DNA of 64,000 bases from Pseudomonas sp. St316 (GTDB taxonomy: Bacteria; Pseudomonadota; Gammaproteobacteria; Pseudomonadales; Pseudomonadaceae), in NCBI RefSeq assembly GCF_018325905.1, contig NZ_AP021901.1, forward strand, positions 1 to 64,000, given 5' to 3'. The position numbers were made by a program, and so were the translations under genes. Under the pieces are notes generated by a model. That model was not told the origin of the DNA, made no database searches, and was given only the letters and a program-made list of their open reading frames with translations. Shown one piece after another: positions 39,717 to 49,782 of the stretch (within the stretch, counting starts at the first letter, position 1; the number at the start of each line of letters is the position of its first letter).

Positions 39717-39959
39717 TTAGGGGGAGTGCACAAACCGCCGTCTGGTCACGAACAGCCCCGCGCCCACCGGCACGGCAAGGACCGACATCAATCCCATGTC
39801 AAAGCCCAGCAACTGGGTCTGGCTCACGGCAACGCAGCCGATTGCGCCTGCCACCACCAGCGTCACCCCTAGCCACTTGCGCAGCGGGTACGGCTTAAGA
39901 AACCGATCAAGTAGAAAGGCCAGCGCCACGACGATGACCGTCTGGGTAATTTCGGACAT
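39717..39959 (-). CDS. Small membrane protein
   Basis: An 80-residue protein with about three hydrophobic segments (QTVIVVALAFLLDRFL; LGVTLVVAGAIGCVAV; GLMSVLAVPVGAGLFV), resembling a fragment of the EamA/DMT type. The ATG at 39959 is used; GTG 39971 is in frame. It directly follows the hypothetical gene at 39972 and is probably co-transcribed with it. Confidence 0.55.
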   Translation of the reverse strand: MSEITQTVIVVALAFLLDRFLKPYPLRKWLGVTLVVAGAIGCVAVSQTQLLGFDMGLMSVLAVPVGAGLFVTRRRFVHSP

Positions 39960-39971
39960 GTGCAGCCCCAC

Positions 39972-40472
39972 TCAGGTCTTGATGATCAGGGATTCGGAAG
40001 AGCGCTGTGGGCCAATCCCACCATTGACCTGCGCCTGGATGCTGACGATTACGTCGCCAGCATGGTAGGTGGGCAGAGCGTCATTGACGTACGAGCGCAC
40101 ACCCGCCGTTGCAACGGTACCTGCGGCGACAGTGCCTGCAGGCCCGGCTAAACCGCCCACAGTACCGGCGGCGCCACCGAAGGCGGAGGCGGCCAGGTTG
40201 GCGATCTTGGTGCGCTGGGCATTGAGGGTATCGCCCTGTTGCCGGGTCAGCGGCTTGGAAATGCCGATCATCATCACGCACGGCAGGCTCTTGGCCTGCA
40301 TCTTGTCGTACACCTCGACGACCTTGCTGTTGACCTCATAGTGGGCGCTTTTCGCCTCGCCAAAATGCAGCTCGCGTAAGCGCCCACGTTCGCTGTCGGT
40401 GAGGGTGATCTGCGAGACGTTGAAGATGATCCCGTGCGGGGTCATGTATTGGAAAGTCCCTTCGACCTTCAT
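39972..40472 (-). CDS. Hypothetical protein with Gly/Ala-rich hydrophobic segment
   Basis: A 166-residue protein. The N-terminal half is beta-rich (GTFQYMTPHGIIFNVSQITL). A segment LAASAFGGAAGTVGGLAGPA followed by TVAAGTVATAG is glycine-rich and weakly hydrophobic, like a membrane-inserting hairpin. The C-terminus (YHAGDVIVSIQAQVNGG) is beta-rich. The start at 40472 has AAGGA upstream. I do not recognise the family. It forms a two-gene unit with the small membrane protein. Confidence 0.55.
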   Translation of the reverse strand: MKVEGTFQYMTPHGIIFNVSQITLTDSERGRLRELHFGEAKSAHYEVNSKVVEVYDKMQAKSLPCVMMIGISKPLTRQQGDTLNAQRTKIANLAASAFGGAAGTVGGLAGPAGTVAAGTVATAGVRSYVNDALPTYHAGDVIVSIQAQVNGGIGPQRSSESLIIKT

Positions 40473-40656
40473 AGCACGTATCCTTTCGAGCAAGAGGGGG
40501 GCGATTTTCTACAAACAGCGCCTGAGATGCAAACCGGCACTTTGCTGGCAGGTCGCGGCGGTTCGCTCAATGCTTAGCGCTAGCCAGGGCCAAAGCAGCT
40601 TTCTCAACATAATCGGCAGATCACCAGTAATCCATGGTTAACGACGGCTACGCCGC

Positions 40657-40682
40657 CGAGCGGGAGCAAGCTCCCTCGCCAC
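40657..40682. repeat. Single REP half
   Basis: CGAGCGGGAGCAAGCTCCCT plus CGCCAC is one REP without its inverted partner, marking the edge of the accessory region. Confidence 0.7.
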
Positions 40683-40717
40683 GGGGAATGTCGGTGGTTG
40701 AGCAGAACGCTGGTACT

Positions 40718-40757
40718 CCAAAAAAAGGGGGACGCACTCGCATGCATCCCCCCGTTT
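40718..40757 (-). terminator. Terminator of the metNIQ operon
   Basis: On the minus strand a hairpin GGGGGATGCATGCGAGTGCG-TCCCCC is followed by TTTTTTT (complement of 40719-40726). It lies about 25 bp after the metQ stop. Confidence 0.85.
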
Positions 40758-40779
40758 TCATTCAACCGCGCGTCTCAAA

Positions 40780-41553
40780 TTAAAACGCCGGCAACACCGC
40801 CCCTTTGTACTTCTCAAGAATAAAAGCCTTCACTTCCGGCGTATGCAACGCCGCAACCAGCTTCTTCATCGCCTCACTGTCCTTATCATCCTCACGCGCC
40901 ACCAGGATGTTCACATAAGGCGAGTCGTTACCTTCAATCACCAGCGCATCCTTGGAAGGATCCAGCTTGGCCTCCAACGCATAGTTGGTATTGATCAACG
41001 CCAGATCCACCTGGGTCAGCACGCGCGGAATGGTCGCCGCTTCCAGTTCGCGGAATTTCAGATCCTTCGGGTTCTCAACAATGTCCTTGGTGGTGGACAA
41101 GATGTTGTTCGAATCCTTGAGTTTGATCACCCCAGCCTTAGCCAGCAACAACAGCGCACGGCCGCCGTTGGTGGCGTCGTTCGGGATGACCACGTTGGCG
41201 CCACCGGGCAGTTCTGTCAGTGCCTTGTACTTGCTGGAGTACGCGCCCAAAGGCTCCAGGTGCACACCGGCCACGCTCACCAGGTGGGTGCCCTTGGCTT
41301 TGTTGAATTCATCCAGGTACGGCTGGTGCTGAAAGAAGTTGGCGTCCAGGCGTTTTTCCGCGACCTGCACGTTCGGCTGGATGTAGTCGGTGAAGACTTT
41401 GACCTTGAGGTCCACGCCTTCCTTAGCCAGGGCCGGTTTGACGAATTCGAGGATTTCCGCGTGCGGCACTGGCGTGGCCGCGACGGTCAGGGTGTCGGCG
41501 GCGTGGGCGGAAAACGCTGCGGCAGCAGCGAAGGCAACCAGTAATTTTTTCAT
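40780..41553 (-). CDS. metQ: Methionine ABC transporter substrate-binding protein
   Basis: A 257-residue NlpA-family periplasmic protein that binds methionine. The signal peptide (MKKLLVAFAAAAAFSAHA) is of Sec type, with no clear lipobox Cys. Conserved segments are VAATPVPHAEILEFVKP, QHQPYLDEFN, VIPNDATNGGRALLLLAK and INTNYALEAKLDPSKDAL. It is the last gene of metN-metI-metQ (PA5503-5505-like order). A D- or L-methionine specificity is inferred from the family. Confidence 0.93.
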   Translation of the reverse strand: MKKLLVAFAAAAAFSAHAADTLTVAATPVPHAEILEFVKPALAKEGVDLKVKVFTDYIQPNVQVAEKRLDANFFQHQPYLDEFNKAKGTHLVSVAGVHLEPLGAYSSKYKALTELPGGANVVIPNDATNGGRALLLLAKAGVIKLKDSNNILSTTKDIVENPKDLKFRELEAATIPRVLTQVDLALINTNYALEAKLDPSKDALVIEGNDSPYVNILVAREDDKDSEAMKKLVAALHTPEVKAFILEKYKGAVLPAF

Positions 41554-41632
41554 TCAGCTAACTCCTTGTGAGGCGCCCGCTCTCGGCGCCTGCCAGCGAA
41601 TGGCCGGCTCATGGTTTATTGGCCGCGAGGCC

Positions 41633-42307
41633 TTATTTTCTAGAGAAATGCACAACTAACTTGTCGCCCACGGTTTGCAGCACCTGAACCAGCACCAGCA
41701 GCAACACCACCGTGACCACCATCACATCGGTCTGGAAGCGCTGGTAACCGAAGCGGATCGCCAGGTCGCCCAAACCACCGGCGCCGACGACACCGGCCAT
41801 GGCCGTGTAGGACACCAGCGTAATCGCTGTCACCGTAATCGCTGCAAAAATGCCTGGACGGGCTTCCGGCAGCAAGGCGTTGACGATGATCTGCCGCGTG
41901 GTCGCGCCCATGGCCTGGGTCGCTTCGATGATGCCGCGATCGACTTCGCGCAGGGCGGTTTCCACCAGGCGGGCGAAGAACGGTGTGGCGCCGACCACCA
42001 GTGGCGGGATCGCGCCGGCCACGCCCAGGGAGGTGCCGGTGATCAATACCGTGAACGGGATCATCACGATCAACAGGATGATGAACGGCAGTGAACGCAG
42101 GATGTTCACGATCAGCGATAGCAGCGCATACACGCCGCGGGCTTCGAGCAACTGGCGCGGGCTGCACAGGAACAGCAGCACGCCCAGGGGCAGGCCGAGC
42201 AGCACGGTAAACAACAGCGAACCGAACAGCATCAGGAAGGTGTCGCCGGTCGCCAGCCAGATTTCCAGCCAGTCGATGTTGGAGAAGAACGAACTCAACA
42301 GTTCCAT
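41633..42307 (-). CDS. metI: Methionine ABC transporter permease
   Basis: A 224-residue inner-membrane permease with five to six helices and the EAA-type loop (EATQAMGATTRQIIVNALLPEA). AMAGVVGAGGLGDLAIRFGYQR is a MetI signature. The start ATG overlaps the metN stop by one base. It works as a dimer with MetN and receives methionine from MetQ. Confidence 0.94.
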   Translation of the reverse strand: MELLSSFFSNIDWLEIWLATGDTFLMLFGSLLFTVLLGLPLGVLLFLCSPRQLLEARGVYALLSLIVNILRSLPFIILLIVMIPFTVLITGTSLGVAGAIPPLVVGATPFFARLVETALREVDRGIIEATQAMGATTRQIIVNALLPEARPGIFAAITVTAITLVSYTAMAGVVGAGGLGDLAIRFGYQRFQTDVMVVTVVLLLVLVQVLQTVGDKLVVHFSRK

Positions 42308-43314
42308 TAGCGCAGCACCTCCATGTGGACATCGGCCGCGGTGAAGCGGGCAAACGCCGCCTCCATGTCACCGCCGGTGATGGCGAGGGTCAGTTGCCCG
42401 TAGGGGGTGTCTTTGATGCGGTCGATACGACCGGCCAGGATGCTGTAGTCCACGCCGGTTTCCCGGGCGATGGTGCCGAGCAATGGCGCGTAAGTCGCTT
42501 CGCCCTGGAACGTCAGACGCACGATGCGCCCTGGGACGTGAGCGAAATCGTCGCGCTGTTCGCTTTCGTCGATCTGCTCGTCTTCCTGGACGAAACGCTT
42601 GGTGGTGGGGTGCTTGGGGTGCAGGAACACCTGGGCCACCGGGCCTTGCTCGACGATCACGCCAGCGTCCATCACCGCCACTTGATCGCAAACGCGGCGG
42701 ATCACGTCCATTTCATGGGTGATCAGCACGATGGTCAGCTTCAGTTCGCGGTTGATCTCGGCCAGCAGTTGCAGCACCGAGGCGGTGGTTTGCGGGTCGA
42801 GGGCGCTGGTGGCTTCGTCGCACAGCAGGATCTTGGGTTTGGTCGCCAGGGCGCGGGCGATGCCGACGCGCTGTTTCTGGCCACCGGACAATTGCGCCGG
42901 GTATTTGCGGGCGTGGTCGGACAGCCCTACCCGCGCCAGCAACTCGGCCACTCGGCGGTCGATGTCGCTGCGGGACAATTCGCCCGCCAGCGTCAGCGGC
43001 AGCGCCACGTTGTCGGCCACGGTCTTGGACGCCAGCAGGTTGAAGTGCTGGAAAATCATCCCGACTTGCTGGCGGAAGCGGCGCAGGCCGCTGGCGTCCA
43101 GGGCGGTGACTTCCTCGCCGTCGACAATGATCTTGCCGCCAGTGGAATCTTCCAGGCGATTGATCAGGCGCAGCAGGGTACTTTTTCCCGCACCGGAATG
43201 GCCAATCAGGCCGAAGACCTGACCGTTCTCAATCGTCAGACTGGTCGGATGCAGGGCGGGGATATCCCTACCGGCGACTCGGTAGGTTTTATGGACGTCT
43301 TGAAACTCGATCAC
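42307..43314 (-). CDS. metN: Methionine ABC transporter ATP-binding protein
   Basis: A 335-residue ABC ATPase. Walker A is GHSGAGKST, the signature LSGGQKQR, Walker [10 protein letters not shown] and the switch His lies in LITHEMDV. The C-terminal about 80 residues ([20 protein letters not shown]) are the NIL/ACT-like methionine-sensing domain, which inhibits transport when the cell is replete. It is the first gene of the operon; the gap 43315-43578 must hold the promoters for it and for katE. Confidence 0.95.
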   Translation of the reverse strand: MIEFQDVHKTYRVAGRDIPALHPTSLTIENGQVFGLIGHSGAGKSTLLRLINRLEDSTGGKIIVDGEEVTALDASGLRRFRQQVGMIFQHFNLLASKTVADNVALPLTLAGELSRSDIDRRVAELLARVGLSDHARKYPAQLSGGQKQRVGIARALATKPKILLCDEATSALDPQTTASVLQLLAEINRELKLTIVLITHEMDVIRRVCDQVAVMDAGVIVEQGPVAQVFLHPKHPTTKRFVQEDEQIDESEQRDDFAHVPGRIVRLTFQGEATYAPLLGTIARETGVDYSILAGRIDRIKDTPYGQLTLAITGGDMEAAFARFTAADVHMEVLR

Positions 43315-43578
43315 GTAGCGAACCTTGTGGGGCGCGTTGGAAAAGGATCAGCGGTTAGCCGGGCGCGCATTTTAGCCTGTCCCGTATAGAGGTTCTTAGC
43401 ATTTATTTGCGATCGGACCTGTCATTTGGCAATAACGCGATCAAAGGCCATAAAAAAGGAACACGGCCAAACGGCATCGGTCACTCATTAAGCCACTTGA
43501 AATACCGGGGTCATGCACCTGCGGTATCGAACTCAGATTCCTGGCCAAGGCGAGGAACGCAAAGAGGAGTCATGCCTG

Positions 43579-45717
43579 ATGAGTACCAAGAAGCCCACAG
43601 TCAACAAGAGCCAACTGGCCGGGACCGACACGCTGGATCGCGGCAACACCAACGCCAAGCTCGAGAGCCTGGAGCAATTTCGTTCCGACGCCACCGAACA
43701 AGCGCTGCGTACCAACCAAGGCGTGAAAATCGCCGATAACCAGAACACTCTGCGTGTTGGCGCTCGCGGCCCCTCGCTGCTGGAAGACTTCATCATGCGT
43801 GAAAAAATCACGCATTTTGACCATGAACGCATCCCGGAACGCATCGTTCACGCCCGGGGCACCGGCGCCCATGGTTATTTTCAGAGCTATGACGCGCACT
43901 CGGCATTGACCAAAGCCGGTTTCCTACAAGATCCGAGCAAGAAAACCCCGGTATTCGTGCGTTTTTCCACGGTGCAAGGGCCACGGGGTTCCGGCGACAC
44001 CGTGCGGGACGTGCGTGGCTTTGCGGTGAAGTTCTTCACCGACGAAGGCAACTTCGACCTGGTGGGCAACAACATGCCGGTGTTTTTCATTCAGGACGCG
44101 GTGAAATTTCCGGACTTTGTCCACGCGGTAAAACCCGAGCCCCATAACGAAATTCCTACAGGCGGCTCGGCTCACGACACCTTCTGGGATTTTGTCTCGC
44201 TGGTGCCGGAATCGGCCCACATGGTCATTTGGGCGATGTCTGACCGGGCCATTCCAAAAAGCCTACGCACGATGCAGGGTTTTGGCGTGCACACCTTCCG
44301 CATGATCAACGCCGAAGGCAAAAGCAGCTTCGTCAAGTTCCACTGGCGCCCTACCGTCGGCACCTGCTCGTTGGTATGGGACGAAGCCCAGAAACTGGCG
44401 GGTAAAGATACGGATTACCACCGTCGCGATCTCTGGGAGTCGATCGAGATGGGCGACTACCCGGAATGGGAGTTCGGTGTGCAGATCGTCGCCGAGGAGG
44501 ACGAGCACAAGTTTGACTTCGACCTGCTCGACCCGACCAAGATCATCCCGGAAGAACTCGTGCCGATCACGCCCCTGGGCAAAATGGTGCTGAACCGCAA
44601 CCCGGACAACTTCTTCGCCGAAGTCGAACAGGTTGCCTTCTGCCCCGGGCACATCGTGCCGGGCATCGACTTTTCCAATGACCCTTTGCTGCAAGGGCGG
44701 CTGTTTTCCTACACCGATACGCAGATCAGCCGACTCGGTGGGCCGAATTTTCATGAGCTGCCGATCAACCGGGCGATCACGCCGGTGCACAACGGCCAGC
44801 GTGATGCGATGCACCGCACCACCATCGACAAGGGGCGTGCGTCCTACGAGCCGAACTCCATCGACGGCGGCTGGCCGAAGGAAACCCCGCCCGGCCCGGA
44901 AGACGGCGGCTTCGAAAGTTATCCAGAGCGTATCGACGCCCACAAGATCCGCCAACGCAGCGAGTCGTTCGCCGATCATTTCTCCCAGGCGCGGCTGTTC
45001 TACAAGAGCATGAGCCCTCATGAGCAGGAGCACATCATCGCGGCCTACAGCTTCGAGCTGGGCAAGGTGGAGCGGGAGTTCATCCGGGCGCGGCAGGTCA
45101 ATGAGATCCTCGCCAACATCGACCTGGAACTGGCCGGGCGAGTGGCGAAAAACCTCGGGTTGCCGGCGCCCACCGCTGGCACCGTCGATGTGCCCACGCC
45201 ATCGCTGGAGCAGTCGCCGGCCTTGAGCCAGGCGAACCTGCTGTCCGGCGACATCAAGACGCGAAAAGTGGCGGTGTTGGTGGCTAACGGTGTCGATGGG
45301 GCGATCATCGATACGCTCAAGCAGGCCCTGAAGGCCGAGGGCGCCCACGCCAAAGTGCTGGGGCCGACCTCAGCGCCGGTGACGACGGCCGATGGGAAAA
45401 CGCTGGCGGTGGATGCGTCGATGGAAGGGTTACCGTCGATTGCCTTCGATGCGGTGTTCGTACCGGGTGGCGCGGAATCGATCAAGACCTTGAGTCGGGA
45501 CGGCGTGGCGTTGCATTACGTGCTGGAGGCCTACAAGCATCTGAAGGCCATTGCGCTTCATGGCGAGGCCCGGCAGTTGCTGGTGGAGTTGAAGCTGGGG
45601 GTCGATGCGGGGTTGATCGAGGACGCGGATGCGAGCAATTTTCCGCGGTTTTTTGCGGCCATTGCCCAGCATCGGGTCTGGGGGCGGGAGGCCAAGGCTA
45701 AGGGGGTTCCGGCTTGA
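43579..45717 (+). CDS. katE: Large-subunit heme catalase HPII (KatE type)
   Basis: A 712-residue clade 2 catalase that splits H2O2. The active-site region has [14 protein letters not shown] (His) and [18 protein letters not shown] (Asn), and the heme-ligand Tyr lies in [14 protein letters not shown]. The C-terminal about 150 residues ([19 protein letters not shown] and following) are the flavodoxin-like domain of HPII. The ATG at 43579 gives the family N-terminus ([15 protein letters not shown]); AGGAG is about 12 bp upstream. A small out-of-frame ATG at 43571 lies between them. Confidence 0.92.
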   Translation: MSTKKPTVNKSQLAGTDTLDRGNTNAKLESLEQFRSDATEQALRTNQGVKIADNQNTLRVGARGPSLLEDFIMREKITHFDHERIPERIVHARGTGAHGYFQSYDAHSALTKAGFLQDPSKKTPVFVRFSTVQGPRGSGDTVRDVRGFAVKFFTDEGNFDLVGNNMPVFFIQDAVKFPDFVHAVKPEPHNEIPTGGSAHDTFWDFVSLVPESAHMVIWAMSDRAIPKSLRTMQGFGVHTFRMINAEGKSSFVKFHWRPTVGTCSLVWDEAQKLAGKDTDYHRRDLWESIEMGDYPEWEFGVQIVAEEDEHKFDFDLLDPTKIIPEELVPITPLGKMVLNRNPDNFFAEVEQVAFCPGHIVPGIDFSNDPLLQGRLFSYTDTQISRLGGPNFHELPINRAITPVHNGQRDAMHRTTIDKGRASYEPNSIDGGWPKETPPGPEDGGFESYPERIDAHKIRQRSESFADHFSQARLFYKSMSPHEQEHIIAAYSFELGKVEREFIRARQVNEILANIDLELAGRVAKNLGLPAPTAGTVDVPTPSLEQSPALSQANLLSGDIKTRKVAVLVANGVDGAIIDTLKQALKAEGAHAKVLGPTSAPVTTADGKTLAVDASMEGLPSIAFDAVFVPGGAESIKTLSRDGVALHYVLEAYKHLKAIALHGEARQLLVELKLGVDAGLIEDADASNFPRFFAAIAQHRVWGREAKAKGVPA

Positions 45718-45755
45718 GGGGTATCTGAAAGAGCTTGGTTTCTAGATAGGACGCT

Positions 45756-45835
45756 ATCGCGGGCAAGCCTTGCTCCCACAGGTCAGCTCTCACAGGGGAA
45801 CACATTGACCTGTGGGAGCAAGGCTTGCCCGCGAT
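45756..45835. repeat. REPIN (inverted REP pair)
   Basis: ATCGCGGGCAAGCCTTGCTC and the inverse arm ending CAAGGCTTGCCCGCGAT, both including TGGGAGC/GCTCCCA, face each other over a short loop. It separates katE from the convergent lipoprotein gene, ending 5 bp before that gene's stop codon. Confidence 0.9.
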
Positions 45836-45839
45836 GCTT

Positions 45840-46553
45840 TTAGGATTTGCGAGGCGTCAGCACCATCTGCGCCGGCACGCTACGCAGAATCTGCTTCTGC
45901 AGTTTCAGATCAAACCCCGGATCAAGTTTTTTGACCCGCTTGGTCAGCAACGTCGCCAGCCATGGGTAGTCGTCGGTACGTGGTGCCTGGATGCTGACGT
46001 CGCAGTGGAAATTCACCACATCCGTCGCGATGGCGTCCAGTTGCCGGCGAAGTTGCTGCATATCGCCTATGTTCAATGCAATCGTCGTGCTTTCGGCACT
46101 CGGGTCGATCAGTTTAGCGACGGGTTTGGCTTCGGCAGCCTTGAGGTCGGCCTCGGCTTTATCCAGGTCGGCCTTGCGGGCTTCGGCAATGGCGCTGTTG
46201 ACCTCGCCAGTGAGGGCCGGGGCCTTGGGCATCAACGCGCGGGCACGGCTCAGGGCGGTTGCGGCAGCGTTGACATCGCCTTTTTGCAGATCGATCTGGC
46301 TGCGCCGCAAATACGCCTCGGCCAGTTGCCGCTGGTAGGGCTCCAGCGCCGGGTCTTCGGGCGACTGGGCTTGCAAGGCGGCCAACTGGTCTTCGGCGGT
46401 GGCCAGCTCATTGCTGGCCAGGCTTTGCTCAAGCTGCGCGATGGCCGGGCCCCGGGTATCGGGGGCCTGAGTGACCGGCGGTGTACTTTGGCAGGCGCCC
46501 AGCAGCAGGGAAAATGCGACAAGGAGCAGATAACGGGAGGCGAACGGCTTCAT
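45840..46553 (-). CDS. PA5502-family lipoprotein
   Basis: A 237-residue lipoprotein with lipobox LGAC (Cys about residue 21). The middle is helical and TPR-like (ALEPYQRQLAEAYLRRSQID; AATALSRARALMPKAPAL), with an Ala-rich helix of alternating charge after it. Function is unknown. As in P. aeruginosa it sits directly downstream of znuB on the same strand, suggesting co-regulation with zinc uptake. The stop codon is next to a REPIN. Confidence 0.85.
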   Translation of the reverse strand: MKPFASRYLLLVAFSLLLGACQSTPPVTQAPDTRGPAIAQLEQSLASNELATAEDQLAALQAQSPEDPALEPYQRQLAEAYLRRSQIDLQKGDVNAAATALSRARALMPKAPALTGEVNSAIAEARKADLDKAEADLKAAEAKPVAKLIDPSAESTTIALNIGDMQQLRRQLDAIATDVVNFHCDVSIQAPRTDDYPWLATLLTKRVKKLDPGFDLKLQKQILRSVPAQMVLTPRKS

Positions 46554-46590
46554 TCCTGCGACTCTCTATTTGCGCAAAAAGCGAGCAAGT

Positions 46591-47379
46591 CTACACCCCT
46601 CGACGAGGCAGGACAAAACTCAGCAGAAACAACGCAGCGGCGCTGACCACGATCGACGGGCCGGCCGGGGTGTCCTTGAACCAGGAAAGTGCCAGGCCGC
46701 CACACACCGCGAGCATGCCCAGCAGGCTCGCACCCAGGGCCATCTGCTCGGGTGAGCGGGCGTGACGCTGTGCCGCAGCCGCCGGGATGATCAGCAATGA
46801 AGTGATCAGCAACACCCCGACGATTTTCATCGCCACTGCAATGACCACCGCAATCAGCAGCATCAGTGCCAACCGCAAACCCAGCACGGGCAGGCCTTCG
46901 ACACGGGCCAGTTCCTCGTGCACGGTGACGGCCAGCAAGGGACGCCAGAGCGCCACCAGCAACAGCAGCACCGCCGCGCTACCGCCGAGGATCCACGAAA
47001 GGTCCGTTGGACTGATCGCCAGCAGGTCGCCGAACAGATAGGCCATCAGGTCAATCCGCACGTCATGCATGAAGCTTAGTACCACCAGCCCGAGGGACAG
47101 GGTGCTCGGTGCCAGAATACCCAGCAGCGTGTCGGACGCCAGCGGCTGGCGGTGTTGCAGGGTCACCAGCACCACCGCCAGCAACAGGCAGCCAACGGTC
47201 ACCGCCACCGCTGGGCTGACGTCCAGCAGAAACCCCAGGGCCACGCCGAGCAACGCTGCGTGGGACAAGGTGTCGCCGAAATAGGCCATGCGCCGCCAGA
47301 CCACGAACGAACCCAGGGGACCGGCTACGAGGGCGAGTGCCAAGCCTGCGAGCAGGGCGTACAACAGAAAATCAGCCAT
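46591..47379 (-). CDS. znuB: Zinc ABC transporter permease
   Basis: A 262-residue inner-membrane permease of the metal ABC-3 family with about eight helices. [20 protein letters not shown] at the start, [20 protein letters not shown], and [20 protein letters not shown] are family hallmarks. The start at 47379 overlaps znuC by 8 bp; a longer frame is antisense noise. It passes Zn(II) from ZnuA into the cell using ZnuC. Confidence 0.95.
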   Translation of the reverse strand: MADFLLYALLAGLALALVAGPLGSFVVWRRMAYFGDTLSHAALLGVALGFLLDVSPAVAVTVGCLLLAVVLVTLQHRQPLASDTLLGILAPSTLSLGLVVLSFMHDVRIDLMAYLFGDLLAISPTDLSWILGGSAAVLLLLVALWRPLLAVTVHEELARVEGLPVLGLRLALMLLIAVVIAVAMKIVGVLLITSLLIIPAAAAQRHARSPEQMALGASLLGMLAVCGGLALSWFKDTPAGPSIVVSAAALFLLSFVLPRRGV

Positions 47380-48154
47380 GCTTGCAGCCATCTCCATGAA
47401 CATGATTGGAAGCAGAAGGGGCGCTGACCACCGAACCATGCAGGTCATGGGCGTGGTCATGGTGGTGGTGATAAATCGCCAGGCTTTGTGCGTTCTTTCC
47501 GAACAGCTCGACGAAGGCCGGATCGCCGCTGACCTGCTCGGGATGCCCGGAACAGCAGACATGGCGGTTGAGGCAGACCACTTGGTCGGTGGTGCTCATC
47601 ACCAGGTGCAAATCGTGGGAGACCATCAGCACGCCGCAGCCGTGGCGGTCGCGCAGGCGCGTGATCAGGCTGTACAGCTCGGCCTGCCCCGCGACATCGA
47701 CCCCTTGTACCGGCTCGTCGAGCACCAGCAGCTCAGGCTCGCGCAGCAGGGCGCGAGCAAGCAAGACGCGCTGCATCTCGCCCCCGGAAACACTTTGCAC
47801 CGGGCTGTCGATCACCTGTTCGGCGCCGACTTCCTTGAGCGCGGCCAAGGCGCGTGCACGGTCCACGCCCGGCACCAGGCGCAGGAAGCGCAGCACGGAC
47901 AACGGCAGCGTCGGGTCTACGTGGAGTTTTTGCGGCATGTAGCCGACGCGCAACCTGGGCTTGCGCCAGACGCTGCCGCTGTCGGGCTTGAGCAAACCCA
48001 GCACGGCGCGCACCAGGGTGGTCTTGCCGGCGCCGTTGGGGCCGATCAAGGTCACGATCTGCCCCGGCTCGACGCTCAGGTGGATGTTGTCCAGCACGCT
48101 CTGCCCGGCGAACGTCACGGCCACCTGTTCGAGGCGGATCAACGCATTGCTCAT
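47372..48154 (-). CDS. znuC: Zinc ABC transporter ATP-binding protein
   Basis: A 260-residue ABC ATPase. Walker A is GPNGAGKTT, the signature VSGGEMQR and Walker [11 protein letters not shown]. The C-terminus is His-rich ([10 protein letters not shown], then [10 protein letters not shown]), likely metal-binding. The start at 48154 overlaps the last base of zur, giving a coupled zur-znuC-znuB operon. Confidence 0.95.
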   Translation of the reverse strand: MSNALIRLEQVAVTFAGQSVLDNIHLSVEPGQIVTLIGPNGAGKTTLVRAVLGLLKPDSGSVWRKPRLRVGYMPQKLHVDPTLPLSVLRFLRLVPGVDRARALAALKEVGAEQVIDSPVQSVSGGEMQRVLLARALLREPELLVLDEPVQGVDVAGQAELYSLITRLRDRHGCGVLMVSHDLHLVMSTTDQVVCLNRHVCCSGHPEQVSGDPAFVELFGKNAQSLAIYHHHHDHAHDLHGSVVSAPSASNHVHGDGCKHG

Positions 48155-48636
48155 CAGGCCCCCTGGCAGCCGGAGCACAGGCCGACTACCTCGACGGTCT
48201 GGGTGTCGACCACGAAGCCGACGTCCTTGGCGCTGGCGATGATGGCATCGCTGATGGACTTCTGTTCCAGCTCGATGGCGGCGTGGCATTCGCGGCAGAT
48301 CAGGAACTGGCCTTGGTGGGCGTGCTCGGGATGATTGCAGCCGACGAAGGCGTTGAGCGACGAAATGCGATGCACCAGGCCGTTTTCCAAGAGGAAATCC
48401 AGGGCCCGGTAGACCGTCGGCGGTGCGGCACGGCGGCGGTCTTGCTCGCTGAGCACCGCGAGGATGTCGTAGGCGCCCAGCGGCTTGTGGCTTTGCCAGA
48501 CCAATTCCAGCACGCGCCGACGCAGGGCGGTCAGGCGCAACCCTTGGCGCGCGCAGATGGCATCGGCCTCGGACAGCGCGCTGTGCACGCAGTGGGAGTG
48601 ATCGTGGGGGCGACTGGCAAGGGGTGTAATAGGCAT
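48154..48636 (-). CDS. zur: Zinc uptake regulator Zur (Fur family)
   Basis: A 160-residue Fur-family repressor. The N-terminus has DHSHCVH, then a winged helix ([40 protein letters not shown]). Metal sites include [18 protein letters not shown] and a terminal CSGC. With zinc it represses znuA and the zur-znuCB operon from the shared divergent region. Confidence 0.93.
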   Translation of the reverse strand: MPITPLASRPHDHSHCVHSALSEADAICARQGLRLTALRRRVLELVWQSHKPLGAYDILAVLSEQDRRRAAPPTVYRALDFLLENGLVHRISSLNAFVGCNHPEHAHQGQFLICRECHAAIELEQKSISDAIIASAKDVGFVVDTQTVEVVGLCSGCQGA

Positions 48637-48660
48637 GGGCAGCGACGAGTTTAGTGAGAG

Positions 48661-48677
48661 ACGTTATTATGTTACCC
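48661..48677. promoter_or_regulatory. Candidate Zur box in the zur-znuA divergent promoter
   Basis: GTTATTATGTTAC (48663-48675) is AT-rich and partly palindromic, in the 66 bp between zur and znuA. It resembles known Zur operators (GTTATA-type halves) but is not a perfect match. Confidence 0.4.
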
Positions 48678-48702
48678 GTTCTCGCCTCTACGAGTGGTCA
48701 TC

Positions 48703-49632
48703 GTGTCCCGATTTTTTTCGCTCTTTGTCGCTTTTGTCGCAAGTTTTCTGCTGATTGGCTCGGCCCAGGCCGACGTCAAGGTGCTCACCAGCATCAAGCC
48801 GCTGCAACTGATTGCCGCCGCCGTGCAGGACGGCGTGGCGGTTCCAGAGGTGTTGCTGCCGCCAGGGGCTTCGCCGCATCACTATGCGTTGCGGCCATCG
48901 GATGTTCGCAAGGTGCAGTCGGTGGACCTGCTTTATTGGATCGGCCCCGATATGGAAGGCTTTCTGCCGCGGGTGCTCAACGGTCGCACGCTGCCCTCTG
49001 TTGCCATCCAGGACTTGCCTGGGCTCAAGTTGCGTCACTTCGCCCAGGACAGCGCCTCCCACGAGGACGATGACCATGACGGCGATGAACACGATCACGA
49101 CCACCGCCCCGGCACCGTGGATGCTCACCTGTGGCTCTCGCCGCTCAATGCACGAGTGATCGCGGCCAAAATGGCCGCTGACCTGAGCGCGGCGGATCCG
49201 GCCAACGCGGCCCGCTATCAAAGCAACCTCAAGGGCTTCAACCAGCGTCTTGATGCCTTGGATGTGCGCCTGAAGGCGCGCCTGGCCGGGGTCGCGGGCA
49301 AGCCGTATTTCGTGTTCCACGAGGCGTTCGACTATTTCGAAGACAACTACGGCCTCAAGCACGCCGGGGTGTTCGCCGTGGCCGCCGAAGTCCAGCCCGG
49401 TGCCCAGCATGTGGCGGCAATGCGCACGCGCTTGCAAGCGGTGGGCAAGACCTGCGTCTTCAGCGAACCGCCCCTGCGCCCGCGCCTGGCCGAAACCCTG
49501 GTGGCCGGGTTGCCGGTGAAATTGGCGGAACTGGATGCACTGGGTGGCTATACCCCGGCGACGGCGCAAGGGTATGAGCAGTTGTTGGAGAAGCTGGGCA
49601 ATGATCTGGCGGGGTGCCTGGAGTCGCTGTAA
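48703..49632 (+). CDS. znuA: Zinc ABC transporter substrate-binding protein
   Basis: A 309-residue periplasmic zinc-binding protein with an N-terminal signal (ending near GSAQA). The His/Asp-rich loop (SHEDDDHDGDEHDHDHRPG, about residues 120-140) is typical of ZnuA, and metal-ligand His residues lie in GASPHHYAL, VDAHLWLSP and FVFHEAF. It starts at GTG 48703; the GTG at 48694 is an alternative three codons longer. It is divergent from zur. Confidence 0.94.
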   Translation: MSRFFSLFVAFVASFLLIGSAQADVKVLTSIKPLQLIAAAVQDGVAVPEVLLPPGASPHHYALRPSDVRKVQSVDLLYWIGPDMEGFLPRVLNGRTLPSVAIQDLPGLKLRHFAQDSASHEDDDHDGDEHDHDHRPGTVDAHLWLSPLNARVIAAKMAADLSAADPANAARYQSNLKGFNQRLDALDVRLKARLAGVAGKPYFVFHEAFDYFEDNYGLKHAGVFAVAAEVQPGAQHVAAMRTRLQAVGKTCVFSEPPLRPRLAETLVAGLPVKLAELDALGGYTPATAQGYEQLLEKLGNDLAGCLESL

Positions 49633-49648
49633 CTCCCACCGCAGAACT

Positions 49649-49778
49649 GTGGGAGCAAAGCTTGCTCGCGACATAGGCGACTCGATTTCTGAAGGATTTC
49701 ATCGCCTTCATCGCGGGCAAGCCTTGCTCCCACAGGTAAAGTCGCTTACTGCTGTGGGAGCAAGACTTGTCCGCGATG
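49649..49778. repeat. Cluster of three REP elements
   Basis: REP cores are visible at 49649 (TGTGGGAGCAAAGCTTGCTC), at about 49710-49735 (inverted) and at 49753-49778. The first two face each other as a REPIN; the third repeats the first orientation. They fill the gap between the convergent znuA and thrB genes. Confidence 0.85.
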
Positions 49779-49782
49779 CTGT

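Noticed and set aside
48654..49073. 139-residue frame inside znuA
   Set aside because: Different frame over the znuA start, with no motifs.
48688..49674. 328-residue frame antisense to znuA
   Set aside because: Shadow frame; znuA on the + strand has clear signal peptide, His loop and synteny.
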